Shown: in pieces, positions 39,684 to 50,062 of the stretch
Numbering within the stretch: position 1 is the first letter of the stretch
Layout: the number at the start of each line of letters is the position of its first letter
Assembly (NCBI GenBank): GCA_001970955.1
Contig: MPUH01000453.1
Coordinates: forward strand, 1 to 53,450
DNA: 53,450 nucleotides
Source: Stentor coeruleus
Lineage: Eukaryota > Ciliophora > Heterotrichea > Heterotrichida > Stentoridae
Direction of reading: 5' to 3'
Notes under the pieces: model-generated
Seen by the model: only the letters and a program-made list of their open reading frames with translations
Databases searched by the model: none
What the model was told of the DNA's origin: nothing
Position numbers and translations under genes: made by a program

Positions 39684-40718
39684 TTAAAATATTGAGCATT
39701 TTTTATCACTTTTAGCTTCACTAACTCTTTTCTCACTAGTCCCAGCCGCAGATATCTCATCCTTACTTTCCTCCACACATATAATACTCCTTCTCTCCCT
39801 ATAAAAATTCTCCAAGTTTATGGGTTTAACATAATTCAAAATCGTCCAATCATAAATACTATCATACTCAAAATTGCTCCTAATAAATAAATCCTTAAAA
39901 ATCTTTTTCAAATACGGATAATCTGGTCTCTCATCAAATTTCAGTGCTCTAGAATACGATAGTAAATTTGAAAACTCACTAGGCATATCTCCACAAATCT
40001 GATGTATATTCATATTAAGCTTCAAATCCTTAGTAATCTTCTCTTTTTCATCCTTATTCAAATAATTCTTCCCTTGCCAAGGTAAACACCCATTAAGAAA
40101 GTATATAATTGAATAGCATAAAGATTCCAAATCATCACGTCTACCTAATTCATATCCTAAATGATTATTCACTGAAGCATATCTTGAAGTACCTATAAGA
40201 GACTTACTTTCAACAAAAGGTATATGTTTATGAGTTTTAGGATCTCGATATTGTTTTGCTAATCCAAAATCGATTATATGGATTATATTTGATTTTTTAC
40301 CTAAGCCTATGAGAAAGTTTTCAGGCTTGATATCTCTATGGATGAAATTTTTTGAATGTAAGGTTTCGATACGAGTTAAAAGTTGGTCAATTATCATAAG
40401 TACGGTTTTTAATGAGAACTTTTGGTTTGTGAATTGAAAAAGCTCTTCAAGTGTTGGACCAAGAAGATCAATTATCATAGCATTGTAAGAACCTTCTGTA
40501 CCAAACCAATAAAGATGTGGGACACCTTGGCTACCTTGAAGAGATTTGAGGATTCTGCTTTCGTATTGAAGCTGACTGTTTTTTTTGTTGGACTTTTCAA
40601 GCTTTATGGCAACTTCTTCGTTTGTTTGGATGTTGAGCCCGTGGAAAATATCCCCAAAAGCTCCTGTTCCTAATTTTCGGCCTAGTCTGTAGCGCCACCC
40701 TACTCTTATGTCTATCAT
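39684..40718 (-). CDS. Casein kinase 1 family protein kinase with CaaX-like end
   Basis: 344 residues. CK1 hallmarks: GTGAFGDIFHG glycine loop, VAIKLE, LLGPTLEELF, HRDIKPENFLIG, DFGLAKQYRD, and the CK1-specific LIGTSRYASVNNHLG and RRDDLESL. The catalytic residues are complete. The tail is short and ends KKCSIF, a CaaX-type box; the Cys four from the end would be prenylated, giving membrane attachment. Membrane-bound CK1 forms in yeast and animals use C-terminal palmitoylation instead, so the CaaX is notable. The gene lies head-to-head with the unknown gene at 40814, only 95 nt apart. Confidence 0.95.
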   Translation of the reverse strand: MIDIRVGWRYRLGRKLGTGAFGDIFHGLNIQTNEEVAIKLEKSNKKNSQLQYESRILKSLQGSQGVPHLYWFGTEGSYNAMIIDLLGPTLEELFQFTNQKFSLKTVLMIIDQLLTRIETLHSKNFIHRDIKPENFLIGLGKKSNIIHIIDFGLAKQYRDPKTHKHIPFVESKSLIGTSRYASVNNHLGYELGRRDDLESLCYSIIYFLNGCLPWQGKNYLNKDEKEKITKDLKLNMNIHQICGDMPSEFSNLLSYSRALKFDERPDYPYLKKIFKDLFIRSNFEYDSIYDWTILNYVKPINLENFYRERRSIICVEESKDEISAAGTSEKRVSEAKSDKKCSIF

Positions 40719-40813
40719 TTTTTATTTTGAAGATTTTTAGGTTGGTTTTAGCAGAAATATTAGCTTGAGGAAAATGGGATAAGAGAAATATAGGGTAAAT
40801 TGAAATAATAGTT

Positions 40814-42297
40814 ATGGAAAGCATTTTTGAAGAAGAACTTAAAGAAACTTATAGTAAAACTTTGGAACTTGCTTTAAATATCACACAAAATAAAGCAGCT
40901 TTATTAAATACAAAAGTTACTAATAACGATTTGAAGTTTGTAAAGAAAATTGCCAAAGGCTGTAAAAATTTTGAGGAACTACCTGAANACTTATAGTGAG
41001 GTTAAAGTTTAACGATTTGAAGTTTGTAAAGAAAATTGCCAAAGGCTGTAAAAATTTTGAGGAACTACCTGAAGGGAAACGGAAAAAAAATAAAATTTTG
41101 GAAAAAAGTGATGACTCGCAGATTCTTTCACCTGTTCGCGGTGAAAATTCAATCAGATTACTTAGAAACTCAGGCAAGCATAAACTTAATTCCTTTCTTG
41201 AAGAAAGGAAAAAAAATGTTTCCGGGTCTAAAGCTGGAAAACCTTTGAGATATGCAGCTGTAGGTCCAAAGATTATAGAAAAGATCCGAACATCTAATGC
41301 TATATGCCTTGATAGTAGTATAAGATTATCACCAACTGAACGCACAGGAATTTTACCTCATGTTTCTATTAGAACAGGTAAAGTAAAAGATCCTATTGAA
41401 CTCCCATCTTACATAGATTATGTTAAATTAGAGCATAGAAAGAACCCAAAAGATGAGGCATTTGAGCGTATTGACCAATGCAATAAAAAACTTGACGAAT
41501 TTAGCAAAGAGCTTTCAGGCTTAGAAACTTTTATTTCACACAACCCTGGAGTTCAGTGGAACAGCGACAAAAAAGTCCTTCTCCAGCTTCAAGCTTTTCC
41601 AGAACAAAAACATTTAATAATCAAAGCATATAATGACCAGAACAGCCCATCAATCCTCAGAAGAAGAATAATTAGGAAAATATCAAATCAAAAAAGAGAC
41701 TATATATTCAAAAACGATTTACAATCAAAAACCCCAAATCCTAAAGCAATGATAGACACTTTTATACAAAATTCACAGAAATCTGCAGATGACCCTGATA
41801 CAGTTGTCAGAAGATGCTATACAAGATTCAGAAAAGCTCAAGAAAATCAAGACAAAAAACTCATAAGTATACTTGAAAGTTTAGACTCAACAAGGGCAAT
41901 GAATTTAAAGCAAAAAGCTCAGCATATATACAACGATACTGATAAATTTAAAGACAAGTTCTATTCTCTTATCAAAATGGGTCAGATAAAAAAGCATTTA
42001 GACTTAGAACAAAAACTTCGTTTGAAAAAAACGAAAAAACAAATCGTGATTTATGATCGGATGATGGAATTTTTGAAGTTAAAAGGACCTAATCCAAGTG
42101 AGGCTGAGGTAAGTTTTATTGAAATGCTCAAGGAGATTTTAGAAGAAGGATGGTGTATAAGTGAGGAGTTAATAGAAGAAATCTTAAGTGTGACAAGCGA
42201 AGAGGACCAAAATGATATTAAGTCATTAGTAGACTTTCTGATGTTAGAGCTTCAGAAGAATAGAAGATGCTCATATGACTATAAAGGCTTAAGTTAA
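40814..42297 (+). CDS. Hypothetical helical protein, broken by an assembly join
   Basis: An N at 40988 is flanked by a 63-nt repeat (40925-40987 and 41011-41073). Merging these copies, by removing 86 nt, gives one frame of 465 residues starting MESIFEEELKETYSKTLELA. The rest is mostly polar helix, rich in Lys, Glu and Gln, with a central LPSYIDYVKLEHRKNPKDEA segment and a C-terminal helical domain (SFIEMLKEILEEGWCISEEL). I do not recognise the family. The gene ends 26 nt before the SCAPER gene on the same strand. Confidence 0.7.
40925..41073. repeat. Unmerged contig overlap around N at 40988
   Basis: 63 identical nt flank the N, with 22 nt of non-matching sequence after it (40989-41010). The mismatched part may be erroneous contig-end sequence. 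Confidence 0.85.
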
Positions 42298-42323
42298 ATA
42301 TGCATAAATAATAATTCCCGGTC

Positions 42324-45300
42324 ATGGATAAACTCAAAAAACCTAGTTCAGGCAAAAAAACTCCTCCTTGTAGTTCGAAAACACTTACAAGCTCTTCACC
42401 TTTAACTACTCGTATCCCCACTTTTCATAGCACTGATAAAAAGAATACTCAAGACTACTCAGTTGAAATTGAGAAATGGATTACCTTGTTTAAAAATCTA
42501 AATGATTCTGTTGAACAACTCTACTCCATGTGCTGTAATGAAAACATAACTGCTTTTACTCAAGGAGCTATAGATACACTAAGTCACTCTTTAGGGCAAT
42601 TTCAGATACTCATTAGCAAACAGCAAGAAAAAAATATCAATATGGATATTGCTGACCCTAATAATAGTGTTGATGGAGAAATTCTTAGACAGTATGTTAA
42701 TGACGGCCTGCAACCGGCTGAAGCGTTGCTGCTAATCATTAAGGAAAAAGCTGCAGAAAGTGAAGAAACTTATGTGACTGAGGATATAGCAGAAAATGCT
42801 GATGACGAAGAGAATGAAGAAGCAGACGAAGAAGCTGATGATGAAGATGAAGACAACGAAATTGAGAATGAAATTGAAAATGAAGAAAACGAAGAACGAG
42901 AAAGCTGGGATGAGTCAGGCGATTTAGAAAAAAGGTGTAGATCCGTATCACCAAGAACTGAACAACATATAATCCAACTTAAAGAAAAGCTTCAAAACAA
43001 AGGTAAGCCATCTCCACTAGAAATAAAAGAAAAATCAGACATAAGGCAAAAACGAGCTGAAAGTAAAAGATTCATCAAAACTATACAAAGACAAGAAATC
43101 GCCATGCAGAAAAGAAGAAAAATTAAGCGTGCACGTGAATCAGTTGTTATGCAAGAAGCCGAAAAGAAAAAAGCTATTGAGTTGCAAATCACTTTAAAAC
43201 AAACCCGGGCAGACGAAAGATATGAGGCTCATTTGAACTCAATACGCAACAGGGCAAAAAGTGAAAATCTCAAGCCAAATGAAGTAGCTTTTATGCTAGA
43301 ACTTCAAGCTGATGAGAAAAAAACTAGTCTAGAAGAGAAGAAAATGACATTGGATAATAGGATTTCAGAAACCCGAGAACGAAGATTGAAAATATTAGAA
43401 AGTGTTAGACAGAAACAGGTTGATAGATCACTAAAAGAAGAAGCGGCTGAAAAACGACGCCAAGCTTTACAGACTGAAAAAGGGATTAAATATATAAATT
43501 CCCAGCAGAAAATCGAAGAAGCCGAAACTCGAAGGCAACAATTGTTAGATTTGAAAAAAGCAATAGCTGAAGAGTTGTCGAAAAAACGGATACAAAGATC
43601 AATAACAGGGAGAAAACAGCCGAAACGCTGCAAAAATGAAGCAAGTGAAAAGGAAGATGAAAGTTGGGATAGTGAACTTCATTCATCAGTAGATGAGAAT
43701 CAAGGGAATAATTACAAGCTTTGGGCTGAAGAAAAACATGCTGAAGACAAGAAAAGATTAGAAGAAAAACAAGAAGAAAAGGAAAACAGCATAAAACTCT
43801 GGTGCTCAGTCTGTAACTACGTTCTTCCACCTTTATGTACACCTGAAGAGCATATATACGGCGATAAACATAGAGAAGAACTTTCACGAGCTTTAGTTCA
43901 AGGGAATATCCCTGATTCAGTAATCCAAATAAACACCCAATCAGAATTAGCCCTTCATCGTGAATTATATGTGAAAAAACGTCTTAAAAAAATCAAAACC
44001 CTTTACAATTCTAGATGTCTAAAACATGATAAAGCAAGTATTATGGGAAAAGAAACTTCTGGTGTAAACAAAAATCGTTTACAAAAATTATCTTTAGATT
44101 TAGACAAATGTATTACTAACATTGTTGATTATGAAGCTGTAGAAAGTGTGTTAAAAGATACTATAAAGTTATTAGATCAAAGAAAAGAAGCTGATCTTCA
44201 TGTGATAAGACAGATGAAATTCATCCCGTGTATTATGGAAATTGTAAAGAAAATATGGAGTTGCCCAAAACATGAAGTCAAATATGTGTTGAGGATTTTA
44301 GAGACTGTGACGAGGTTTTTGACAATATTCTCAGGGTTAAGCGAAAATCGTACATATTTAGAAGTGACAAATCGATTAATTCCCCTTATAGACTTGGTGT
44401 CTTGGATATTAAACAAAAGCTTAAAAGCTATAATCGAAGTTAACTACCTACCTCAATTATTCCATTTATTGACTATACTTCTTAAACATCGGCTTCCTTT
44501 TGAACATAGACAATTCAGAGATTATTTTGTTGAGTATTTATTAAACTCAGGGATGTTATCAAAGCTTAAACAGAAACTCACATTATTACAAGGCCCACTT
44601 GATTTAACGTCAAACAATTTCTCATTACTTTTACTTAAATGTGTTGGTTTCTTAGAAGCTTTAACAACTTTCCCAGGATGGGGATTAGGAGATAAACCTG
44701 CATATGAAGTGTCTATTTTCTTGACTGAAAATTTTTTATATTTACTTAAAGAAAGTGAACTTGCCGGAATACCTTATTTGTTGTTATGCTTGTTACTTAA
44801 TGAAAATCCTGCAAAAAAAATACCCCCAAAGGTTATCCCTCAAACCCTTCTTGCAGTTTCTATATTGTCTATTAGGTTTTTGAATAACCTTGCAAGACTA
44901 CATTTGCCTTTATTACAAGAAATGCTATCAAATAATGAGTATTATGATCAGATTTACCATCTTTTTGATTATATTATAAGATATTGTAATGAACATCTTG
45001 ATAATGGCCCTGAAGATGTTAGAGAGTTATTACATGAAGTTATTTTGCTTATTGGGTACTTTGTTTCAACTAATACCAAAAACCAGAAAATGATGAAAAG
45101 AGGTGAGACATCGATAATTCAACGTTTGTGCAATTTACCTTTTGCATATTTTACTGATAAAAAATATATAAATGTTTTGTTTCCAACACTAATTACTATA
45201 TGCTATGATAATCCTGATAACTTTTCTATAGTCCAACATGAGATGTCTGAGGATTTACTTATTAATTATGTTAAACAGCAAATAATGCATTACCCACTTG

Positions 45301-45494
45301 AAGAAAGTATTAAAGAAGATCATAAGTCTGAAAATAGAAGCAAAAGAAGTTTATCAATATCAAGTTCGAATTCTTATTCAAAGTCGATTTTGGCTGCTGC
45401 TTCTTTTAAACTAGTGTTTCTAAATAGGTTCCCTAGGAGCTTATGGGAAAGTTCTTTGGCTTTTATGAGTAGTAGGGCTAGCAGCGGCTGTTAG
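42324..45494 (+). CDS. SCAPER-like protein
   Basis: 1,056 residues. Residues 45-110 (YSVEIEKWITLFKNLNDSVE, LYSMC and following) match the conserved N-terminal SCAPER segment. An acidic stretch (EENEEADEEADDEDEDNEIE) lies at about 155-195, then a long charged coiled coil. A C2H2-type zinc finger, LWCSVCNYVLPPLCTPEEHI ending GDKH, is at about 493-517, as in SCAPER. The C-terminal helical part contains LTTFPGWGLGDKPAYEVSIF. In animals SCAPER is an ER-associated cyclin A/CDK2 partner and is linked to ciliary function and to translation-coupled mRNA decay. The assignment rests on combined architecture and motif memory. Confidence 0.82.
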   Translation: MDKLKKPSSGKKTPPCSSKTLTSSSPLTTRIPTFHSTDKKNTQDYSVEIEKWITLFKNLNDSVEQLYSMCCNENITAFTQGAIDTLSHSLGQFQILISKQQEKNINMDIADPNNSVDGEILRQYVNDGLQPAEALLLIIKEKAAESEETYVTEDIAENADDEENEEADEEADDEDEDNEIENEIENEENEERESWDESGDLEKRCRSVSPRTEQHIIQLKEKLQNKGKPSPLEIKEKSDIRQKRAESKRFIKTIQRQEIAMQKRRKIKRARESVVMQEAEKKKAIELQITLKQTRADERYEAHLNSIRNRAKSENLKPNEVAFMLELQADEKKTSLEEKKMTLDNRISETRERRLKILESVRQKQVDRSLKEEAAEKRRQALQTEKGIKYINSQQKIEEAETRRQQLLDLKKAIAEELSKKRIQRSITGRKQPKRCKNEASEKEDESWDSELHSSVDENQGNNYKLWAEEKHAEDKKRLEEKQEEKENSIKLWCSVCNYVLPPLCTPEEHIYGDKHREELSRALVQGNIPDSVIQINTQSELALHRELYVKKRLKKIKTLYNSRCLKHDKASIMGKETSGVNKNRLQKLSLDLDKCITNIVDYEAVESVLKDTIKLLDQRKEADLHVIRQMKFIPCIMEIVKKIWSCPKHEVKYVLRILETVTRFLTIFSGLSENRTYLEVTNRLIPLIDLVSWILNKSLKAIIEVNYLPQLFHLLTILLKHRLPFEHRQFRDYFVEYLLNSGMLSKLKQKLTLLQGPLDLTSNNFSLLLLKCVGFLEALTTFPGWGLGDKPAYEVSIFLTENFLYLLKESELAGIPYLLLCLLLNENPAKKIPPKVIPQTLLAVSILSIRFLNNLARLHLPLLQEMLSNNEYYDQIYHLFDYIIRYCNEHLDNGPEDVRELLHEVILLIGYFVSTNTKNQKMMKRGETSIIQRLCNLPFAYFTDKKYINVLFPTLITICYDNPDNFSIVQHEMSEDLLINYVKQQIMHYPLEESIKEDHKSENRSKRSLSISSSNSYSKSILAAASFKLVFLNRFPRSLWESSLAFMSSRASSGC

Positions 45495-45584
45495 AATAAG
45501 GTTGTCTTATAAAGAGATAATTTTAATGAATAGTTTTTAAATTTTCATTTATTAGTAATATAATTATTAACCTTTACACTAATT

Positions 45585-47771
45585 CTACTTCCTGTACTTA
45601 GAACTAGCATTACTCTTATCAGGTTTCAAAGCATGCTTAACCTGTGCTTTTTTTTCACTTTTTACATAAGTACTTGCATAACTTTCATCAGATTCACTAG
45701 ACCCTGTAGAATATGATCTTATTCTATGTCTATACCTTCTTCTTCTACCTTCTCTATATTTATCTTTAGAATTTTCAGGTTTTGAAATAATAGGTAGATT
45801 TGTACTTTCTTTAGATTTAGTAGAAGCTGTAGGTGAAACTGCTTTAGGCCTAGGAATTCTTGAATTTGATATTGGAGGTAAAGAACTAGCATAATCTCTA
45901 TTTTCTATAGGGCCGATATGATAAGAGTTTCTGTTTTTATTAGGGTTCATAATGATGGATTTAGATGAGATTTCTTGTAGACTTTTAAGATTGTGGTAAG
46001 CTCCAGTTACTTTATCTGGAGATTGTCGAATTAATTCTTGGTTACTTTCTAATATTGTATCACGTATTTTCAATTGCTCTTCTAGTAATTTGATATATTG
46101 GTCTTTTTGTTCAATTACTACTTGTACCTGACTTTCCTTACTTTCCATATCTAATGATGTAATAGACAAAATCATTTTTTTCATTTCCAGCTGTAACTGC
46201 GATAAATAAGGTTCCCCAATACCAAGCTTAGCCCAACTATTCTCAATCCCAAGCCTTTTTTTCTCTAATTCCAAAGTCTTCTCTCTCTCAGCCCTCAACT
46301 GCTCTTCATGTGCATCAACATTTTTCCTCAATGCCTCAATTTCATTATACTTATGAATATAAACATCTGAATTCTCAGTTACACTTTTCAGTTCAACTTG
46401 TTTAGAAAAAATTACAAACCCCAACTGACTAGCACTCTGCTCAATCTGTTGTATAATCTTTCTAGTCTTAGCTTCTTCTTGAAAATGCGTATTTAATACA
46501 ATCAAATATTTTTCAATATTCATAGATGGCATATTTCTTTTAGAATGAAGCTGCGATCTTAATTCAGTTACTTCTTGTCTTAATTGACTTATAATATCAG
46601 TATATTTAGAAATATGATATTGAACATTAACAACATTTCTTTGAACATTAGTTTTAATATTTTTCGCACGATTAGCATAAGTTAAGGTGTTATGGGTATC
46701 TTCAAATGACCCATAACTAGGAGAAATACAAGCTATCATAACAGTTCGGCAATTACCTCCTAAAGAGTCTTTAAGTAATCTTGTGAGTTTTGAGTCTCTA
46801 TATGGGATGAAAATTTTTGTTCCTTTTTCAGAGTTCTCATATAAGGCGTTAATACAGTTACCTAAAGCAAGTAAGGATCTGTTGATATTTGCCCCTTCTA
46901 GTAAACGAATACCTCGGTTTTTTGTTGTAGATGCTCTTTCTGAACCTGCTAAGTCGATTAAACTCAATTTCCCGCTTATGATATCTGCATCAAGACCTGA
47001 AGCTTTGTCTTTATACTCGATTATTATTTGAAGAACTGCATGAGAACGACTTGAAGTTTCATTAGCCATTGTTGGCTCACAGGTTCTCCTTTTGTTCCCA
47101 TTACGAATATGATTAACTACTTCTTTAGCTGATGTCACCATAAGCTCACTTAACCCTGCTACAGTTACACCTTTAATAGAATCTTCTCTTATATCTAAGC
47201 TTTCAGAAATTCTATTTGTTGTAAATAAATCATGTACTTCTTCATTATAAATTTCTAAATAAGACAGGCGTACTTTGTATTGACGTTCTATAGAAAGTTT
47301 ATCAAGACATAAGAAAATGTCTTCGAATGTTAAAAGCATTAAACCTGGCTTGTCTGCATCACCTATCATTGTATGGGTTTTTCCTGCTCCAGTTGTCCCA
47401 TATGCAAAAACTGTTGCGTTGTAGCCATTTGCTACACCATCAATTAGAAATTTTGTTGTTTTTTCGAAAATAGCTTCCTGAGTGGAGGATTTGTCAAATG
47501 CCATATCGAATGCATATTGTTTTTCTCTTGAACGATTTGACCGGAAAGAGTCTTCTGGTAGGTTTAAGTCTGCTGTAGGGTCAAGCAAAATCACAAGATT
47601 GTTATCGAGAACATGTACTAGACATCTACCGTCAATCTCTAATTCCTTTTTTGATAAAGGCCTTACTCTTACAGATACTAATATGTTAGACATTCCTTGT
47701 TGCATTGAAGAATGTATATCAATATCCTCTTGCTCAAAATCTCTTTTTTCAGCTGGCTTTTTATTAAGCAT
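45585..47771 (-). CDS. Kinesin-8 family motor (KIF18/19-like)
   Basis: 728 residues. The motor domain is at about 28-370: ILVSVRVRPLS, P-loop GTTGAGKTHT at 125-134, switch I NETSSRSHAVL, switch II LIDLAGSERAST and LLALGNCINAL. The stretch LNLPEDSFRSNRSREKQYAF between beta strands 1 and 3 is characteristic of kinesin-8. The neck and coiled coil (about 375-560) and a basic Ser-rich tail with RRRRYRHRIRSYS follow. Kinesin-8 motors walk to microtubule plus ends and shorten them; KIF19 controls cilium length. With TTLL and CCP genes in the same window it adds to a microtubule theme, though linkage is not implied. Confidence 0.95.
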   Translation of the reverse strand: MLNKKPAEKRDFEQEDIDIHSSMQQGMSNILVSVRVRPLSKKELEIDGRCLVHVLDNNLVILLDPTADLNLPEDSFRSNRSREKQYAFDMAFDKSSTQEAIFEKTTKFLIDGVANGYNATVFAYGTTGAGKTHTMIGDADKPGLMLLTFEDIFLCLDKLSIERQYKVRLSYLEIYNEEVHDLFTTNRISESLDIREDSIKGVTVAGLSELMVTSAKEVVNHIRNGNKRRTCEPTMANETSSRSHAVLQIIIEYKDKASGLDADIISGKLSLIDLAGSERASTTKNRGIRLLEGANINRSLLALGNCINALYENSEKGTKIFIPYRDSKLTRLLKDSLGGNCRTVMIACISPSYGSFEDTHNTLTYANRAKNIKTNVQRNVVNVQYHISKYTDIISQLRQEVTELRSQLHSKRNMPSMNIEKYLIVLNTHFQEEAKTRKIIQQIEQSASQLGFVIFSKQVELKSVTENSDVYIHKYNEIEALRKNVDAHEEQLRAEREKTLELEKKRLGIENSWAKLGIGEPYLSQLQLEMKKMILSITSLDMESKESQVQVVIEQKDQYIKLLEEQLKIRDTILESNQELIRQSPDKVTGAYHNLKSLQEISSKSIIMNPNKNRNSYHIGPIENRDYASSLPPISNSRIPRPKAVSPTASTKSKESTNLPIISKPENSKDKYREGRRRRYRHRIRSYSTGSSESDESYASTYVKSEKKAQVKHALKPDKSNASSKYRK

Positions 47772-48184
47772 TTATATTTGTGAATAGTTTTTTACTATGC
47801 TATTTAATATTTGTGTTCTTAAAAGGTATAATACTTTGATTTTAAGTTTGTATAAAACAGTTAGCATTTGCTTTTTAAAAAGTAAATTATCTAATTTGTT
47901 ATTGATAATGATAAAATCTATTCTGATTCTTGTAACCTGATAAATTATTAAAAAGAACAATTTTATAGATAGTTATCTTAAACTAATGATTTATTTTGCA
48001 TATAAATCAATAAACTCAATATTACCAAAAATAATAATCTTAACTAAAGATTTTAATCATCAAACAATAAATTTCATATAAGCATCATCAACCATATAAT
48101 TTAAATCTTATCATATATTCTAATAAAAATTACTAAAATATTCAAAGCCCAAAAAACTAAATTTTCTTATTTTATTTAAAGTTG
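47772..48184. other. AT-rich intergenic region
   Basis: 413 nt between two minus-strand genes. No feature is seen. Confidence 0.4.
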
Positions 48185-50062
48185 TTATAGAATAGTAGCT
48201 GATTTAAAAATGCGGTCGTGCTTTGGAGTAGAAAAGCATCTTTGTATCAAAGATCTATTTTCAAAAGATGCTTTTTCATCCATACTTTCTTCAGTCATTA
48301 AACAGTTTTCCTCAGAAGAATCCGAATGAAGTATTGAAATATCAGAATATTTCTGTAAAACCAAAAATCTATTAGCATCTCCAAGATGTAATAGTGGGAA
48401 GCCAGGAACAACAAATGATACTGGCTCGTTTTCATATAGTTTTTCTTGTTTACCCCAAATATAACTTATTCCATCTGATTTTTTCTTAAACAAACAAATC
48501 CCCCTAAGTGGATTTTCAGTATCTTTTGTATTTTCAAAGTTAAGAATATATGAAATTATAACCCTATAAATATTGTCTTGAACATCTATCTGACTAACAT
48601 ATCCTCCAGTAATAGTCAAAAGGACATCAAAAATCGAAACTCCAAGTCCATATTTTTCACTAATTTCAATCATCTCTTCCAAAAGTTTCGGCTGCTCAAA
48701 ATGCTTTCTAATCCTAAAAATAAATCCCAGTTCATCAATTGTCATACTCTTACTATAATACAAAACCTTATACTCAATTGAAGCTCCTTTAGTAAACTTT
48801 TTTAACGAGCAATTAATTGAGATTTTCGAGTTCATTTCCCCAGTCAAAATTGCTAAGTCAACTAAAGACTTCAAGATCTGATTATGTTTTGTATTATCCC
48901 CAAACACTTGTTTTGGTATAACTTGTTCGCATATAAGTGAAATACTCATTTTCTTAGCTTTAGCTCCTCTCCAGCATATATGCACAGTATTCACAATTTC
49001 ATTTTTTATATCAAAATATTCATTAATAACTTCGCATTCACCTAAATAATTACCCATAAGGACCAATATATCATTTTGTGTAATCATATTATGTTTCAAA
49101 CTACACATATGCCTATTTTTTAAAGGTTTTTTATTCATATGCAGACCAATAAACTCTTCTTCTCTTATTAAAGATGCCTCATCTAAAGGTTTTTGATTAG
49201 CCACTAAAAATCTTCTCCGCATAACTGCATTACCAATATCTACAATTGTCATATTCATTGATGGATTTGATGCGAATTCTGTTATTTTTAACGAGATCAA
49301 AACTGTTGAAAAAAGAGGCATTATTGATTCTAAATTGTGGCTTAAAAAAAATTCTTCTTCAGCATGCATACCTGATTTTGCTTGACGAAATAAACCTTTT
49401 ATACGATCTTCACAGAAGTCAGGGAATATTTGAAAGTAGTAAAGTTTTTCAATAGATGCAATACCTCGGGTTTGAAGGAAAATTAAAGCTTTGTGGTTGA
49501 CAGTTTGAGCTAGTCCTTCAAGATTAAATACTATTACTCCTGGTTGGATTTCGTTAAGGATTGTTTTTTCTTGCATCATTTTACGCTTGTTTATCTCCAT
49601 GTCTGCCCAGAGTTTCCGAAAACTATGCTGTTTTGAATTGCAGAGATAGTAAAGAAGGAGGATTGATAGGAGTGTGTCGATACTAACTTCTTGATCACTG
49701 TATTTCCAATAAAAGATCTTTATACAAGCACTAACCAAATAGCAACTTGGGCATCTAATAGTATATATGTGCACAGCCCAATCTAGCAAAAGTGATAAAA
49801 AAGTAGCTTTACCAATCACCATACTCATAACCAAAAACAAAGCCTTAACAAATGCTAGTTGCCTATAAAAACAAACCATTGGCAAAGCTAAGAGAATTGG
49901 GAGAATTGAATAGGTCTGTATGGTATATATAATTGGACCTAAAATAAGCAAAATCTTAAGTGAGGCTTTAAAATATAAATTTGTCTGCTGCAAATATTTG
50001 TTTTCAACACCAGAGTTTCTGAATGAGAAGTCAAAGCCGAAAGAGTAAATGTTTAAAACCAT
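48185..50062 (-). CDS. Membrane histidine-kinase-like protein with degenerate catalytic domain
   Basis: 625 residues. Residues 1-145 contain several hydrophobic segments (about four to five: LKILLILGPIIYTIQTYSIL, ILLALPMVCFY, ALFLVMSMVIGKATFLSLLL and others). A PAS-like stretch follows (LNEIQPGVIVFNLEGLAQTV). At about 360-490 the sequence follows a HATPase_c fold: the entry VNTVHICWRGAKAKKMSISL, VFGDNTKHNQILKSLVDLAI aligned to the N-box, a G-rich KYGLGVSIFDVLLTITGGYV aligned to the G2 box. The N-box Asn is missing (SLVDLAI for xLLxNAI), and no phospho-acceptor His box is obvious. It is probably a pseudokinase or a divergent sensor. It carries no receiver domain. Ciliates have many such membrane proteins. 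Confidence 0.72.
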   Translation of the reverse strand: MVLNIYSFGFDFSFRNSGVENKYLQQTNLYFKASLKILLILGPIIYTIQTYSILPILLALPMVCFYRQLAFVKALFLVMSMVIGKATFLSLLLDWAVHIYTIRCPSCYLVSACIKIFYWKYSDQEVSIDTLLSILLLYYLCNSKQHSFRKLWADMEINKRKMMQEKTILNEIQPGVIVFNLEGLAQTVNHKALIFLQTRGIASIEKLYYFQIFPDFCEDRIKGLFRQAKSGMHAEEEFFLSHNLESIMPLFSTVLISLKITEFASNPSMNMTIVDIGNAVMRRRFLVANQKPLDEASLIREEEFIGLHMNKKPLKNRHMCSLKHNMITQNDILVLMGNYLGECEVINEYFDIKNEIVNTVHICWRGAKAKKMSISLICEQVIPKQVFGDNTKHNQILKSLVDLAILTGEMNSKISINCSLKKFTKGASIEYKVLYYSKSMTIDELGFIFRIRKHFEQPKLLEEMIEISEKYGLGVSIFDVLLTITGGYVSQIDVQDNIYRVIISYILNFENTKDTENPLRGICLFKKKSDGISYIWGKQEKLYENEPVSFVVPGFPLLHLGDANRFLVLQKYSDISILHSDSSEENCLMTEESMDEKASFENRSLIQRCFSTPKHDRIFKSATIL

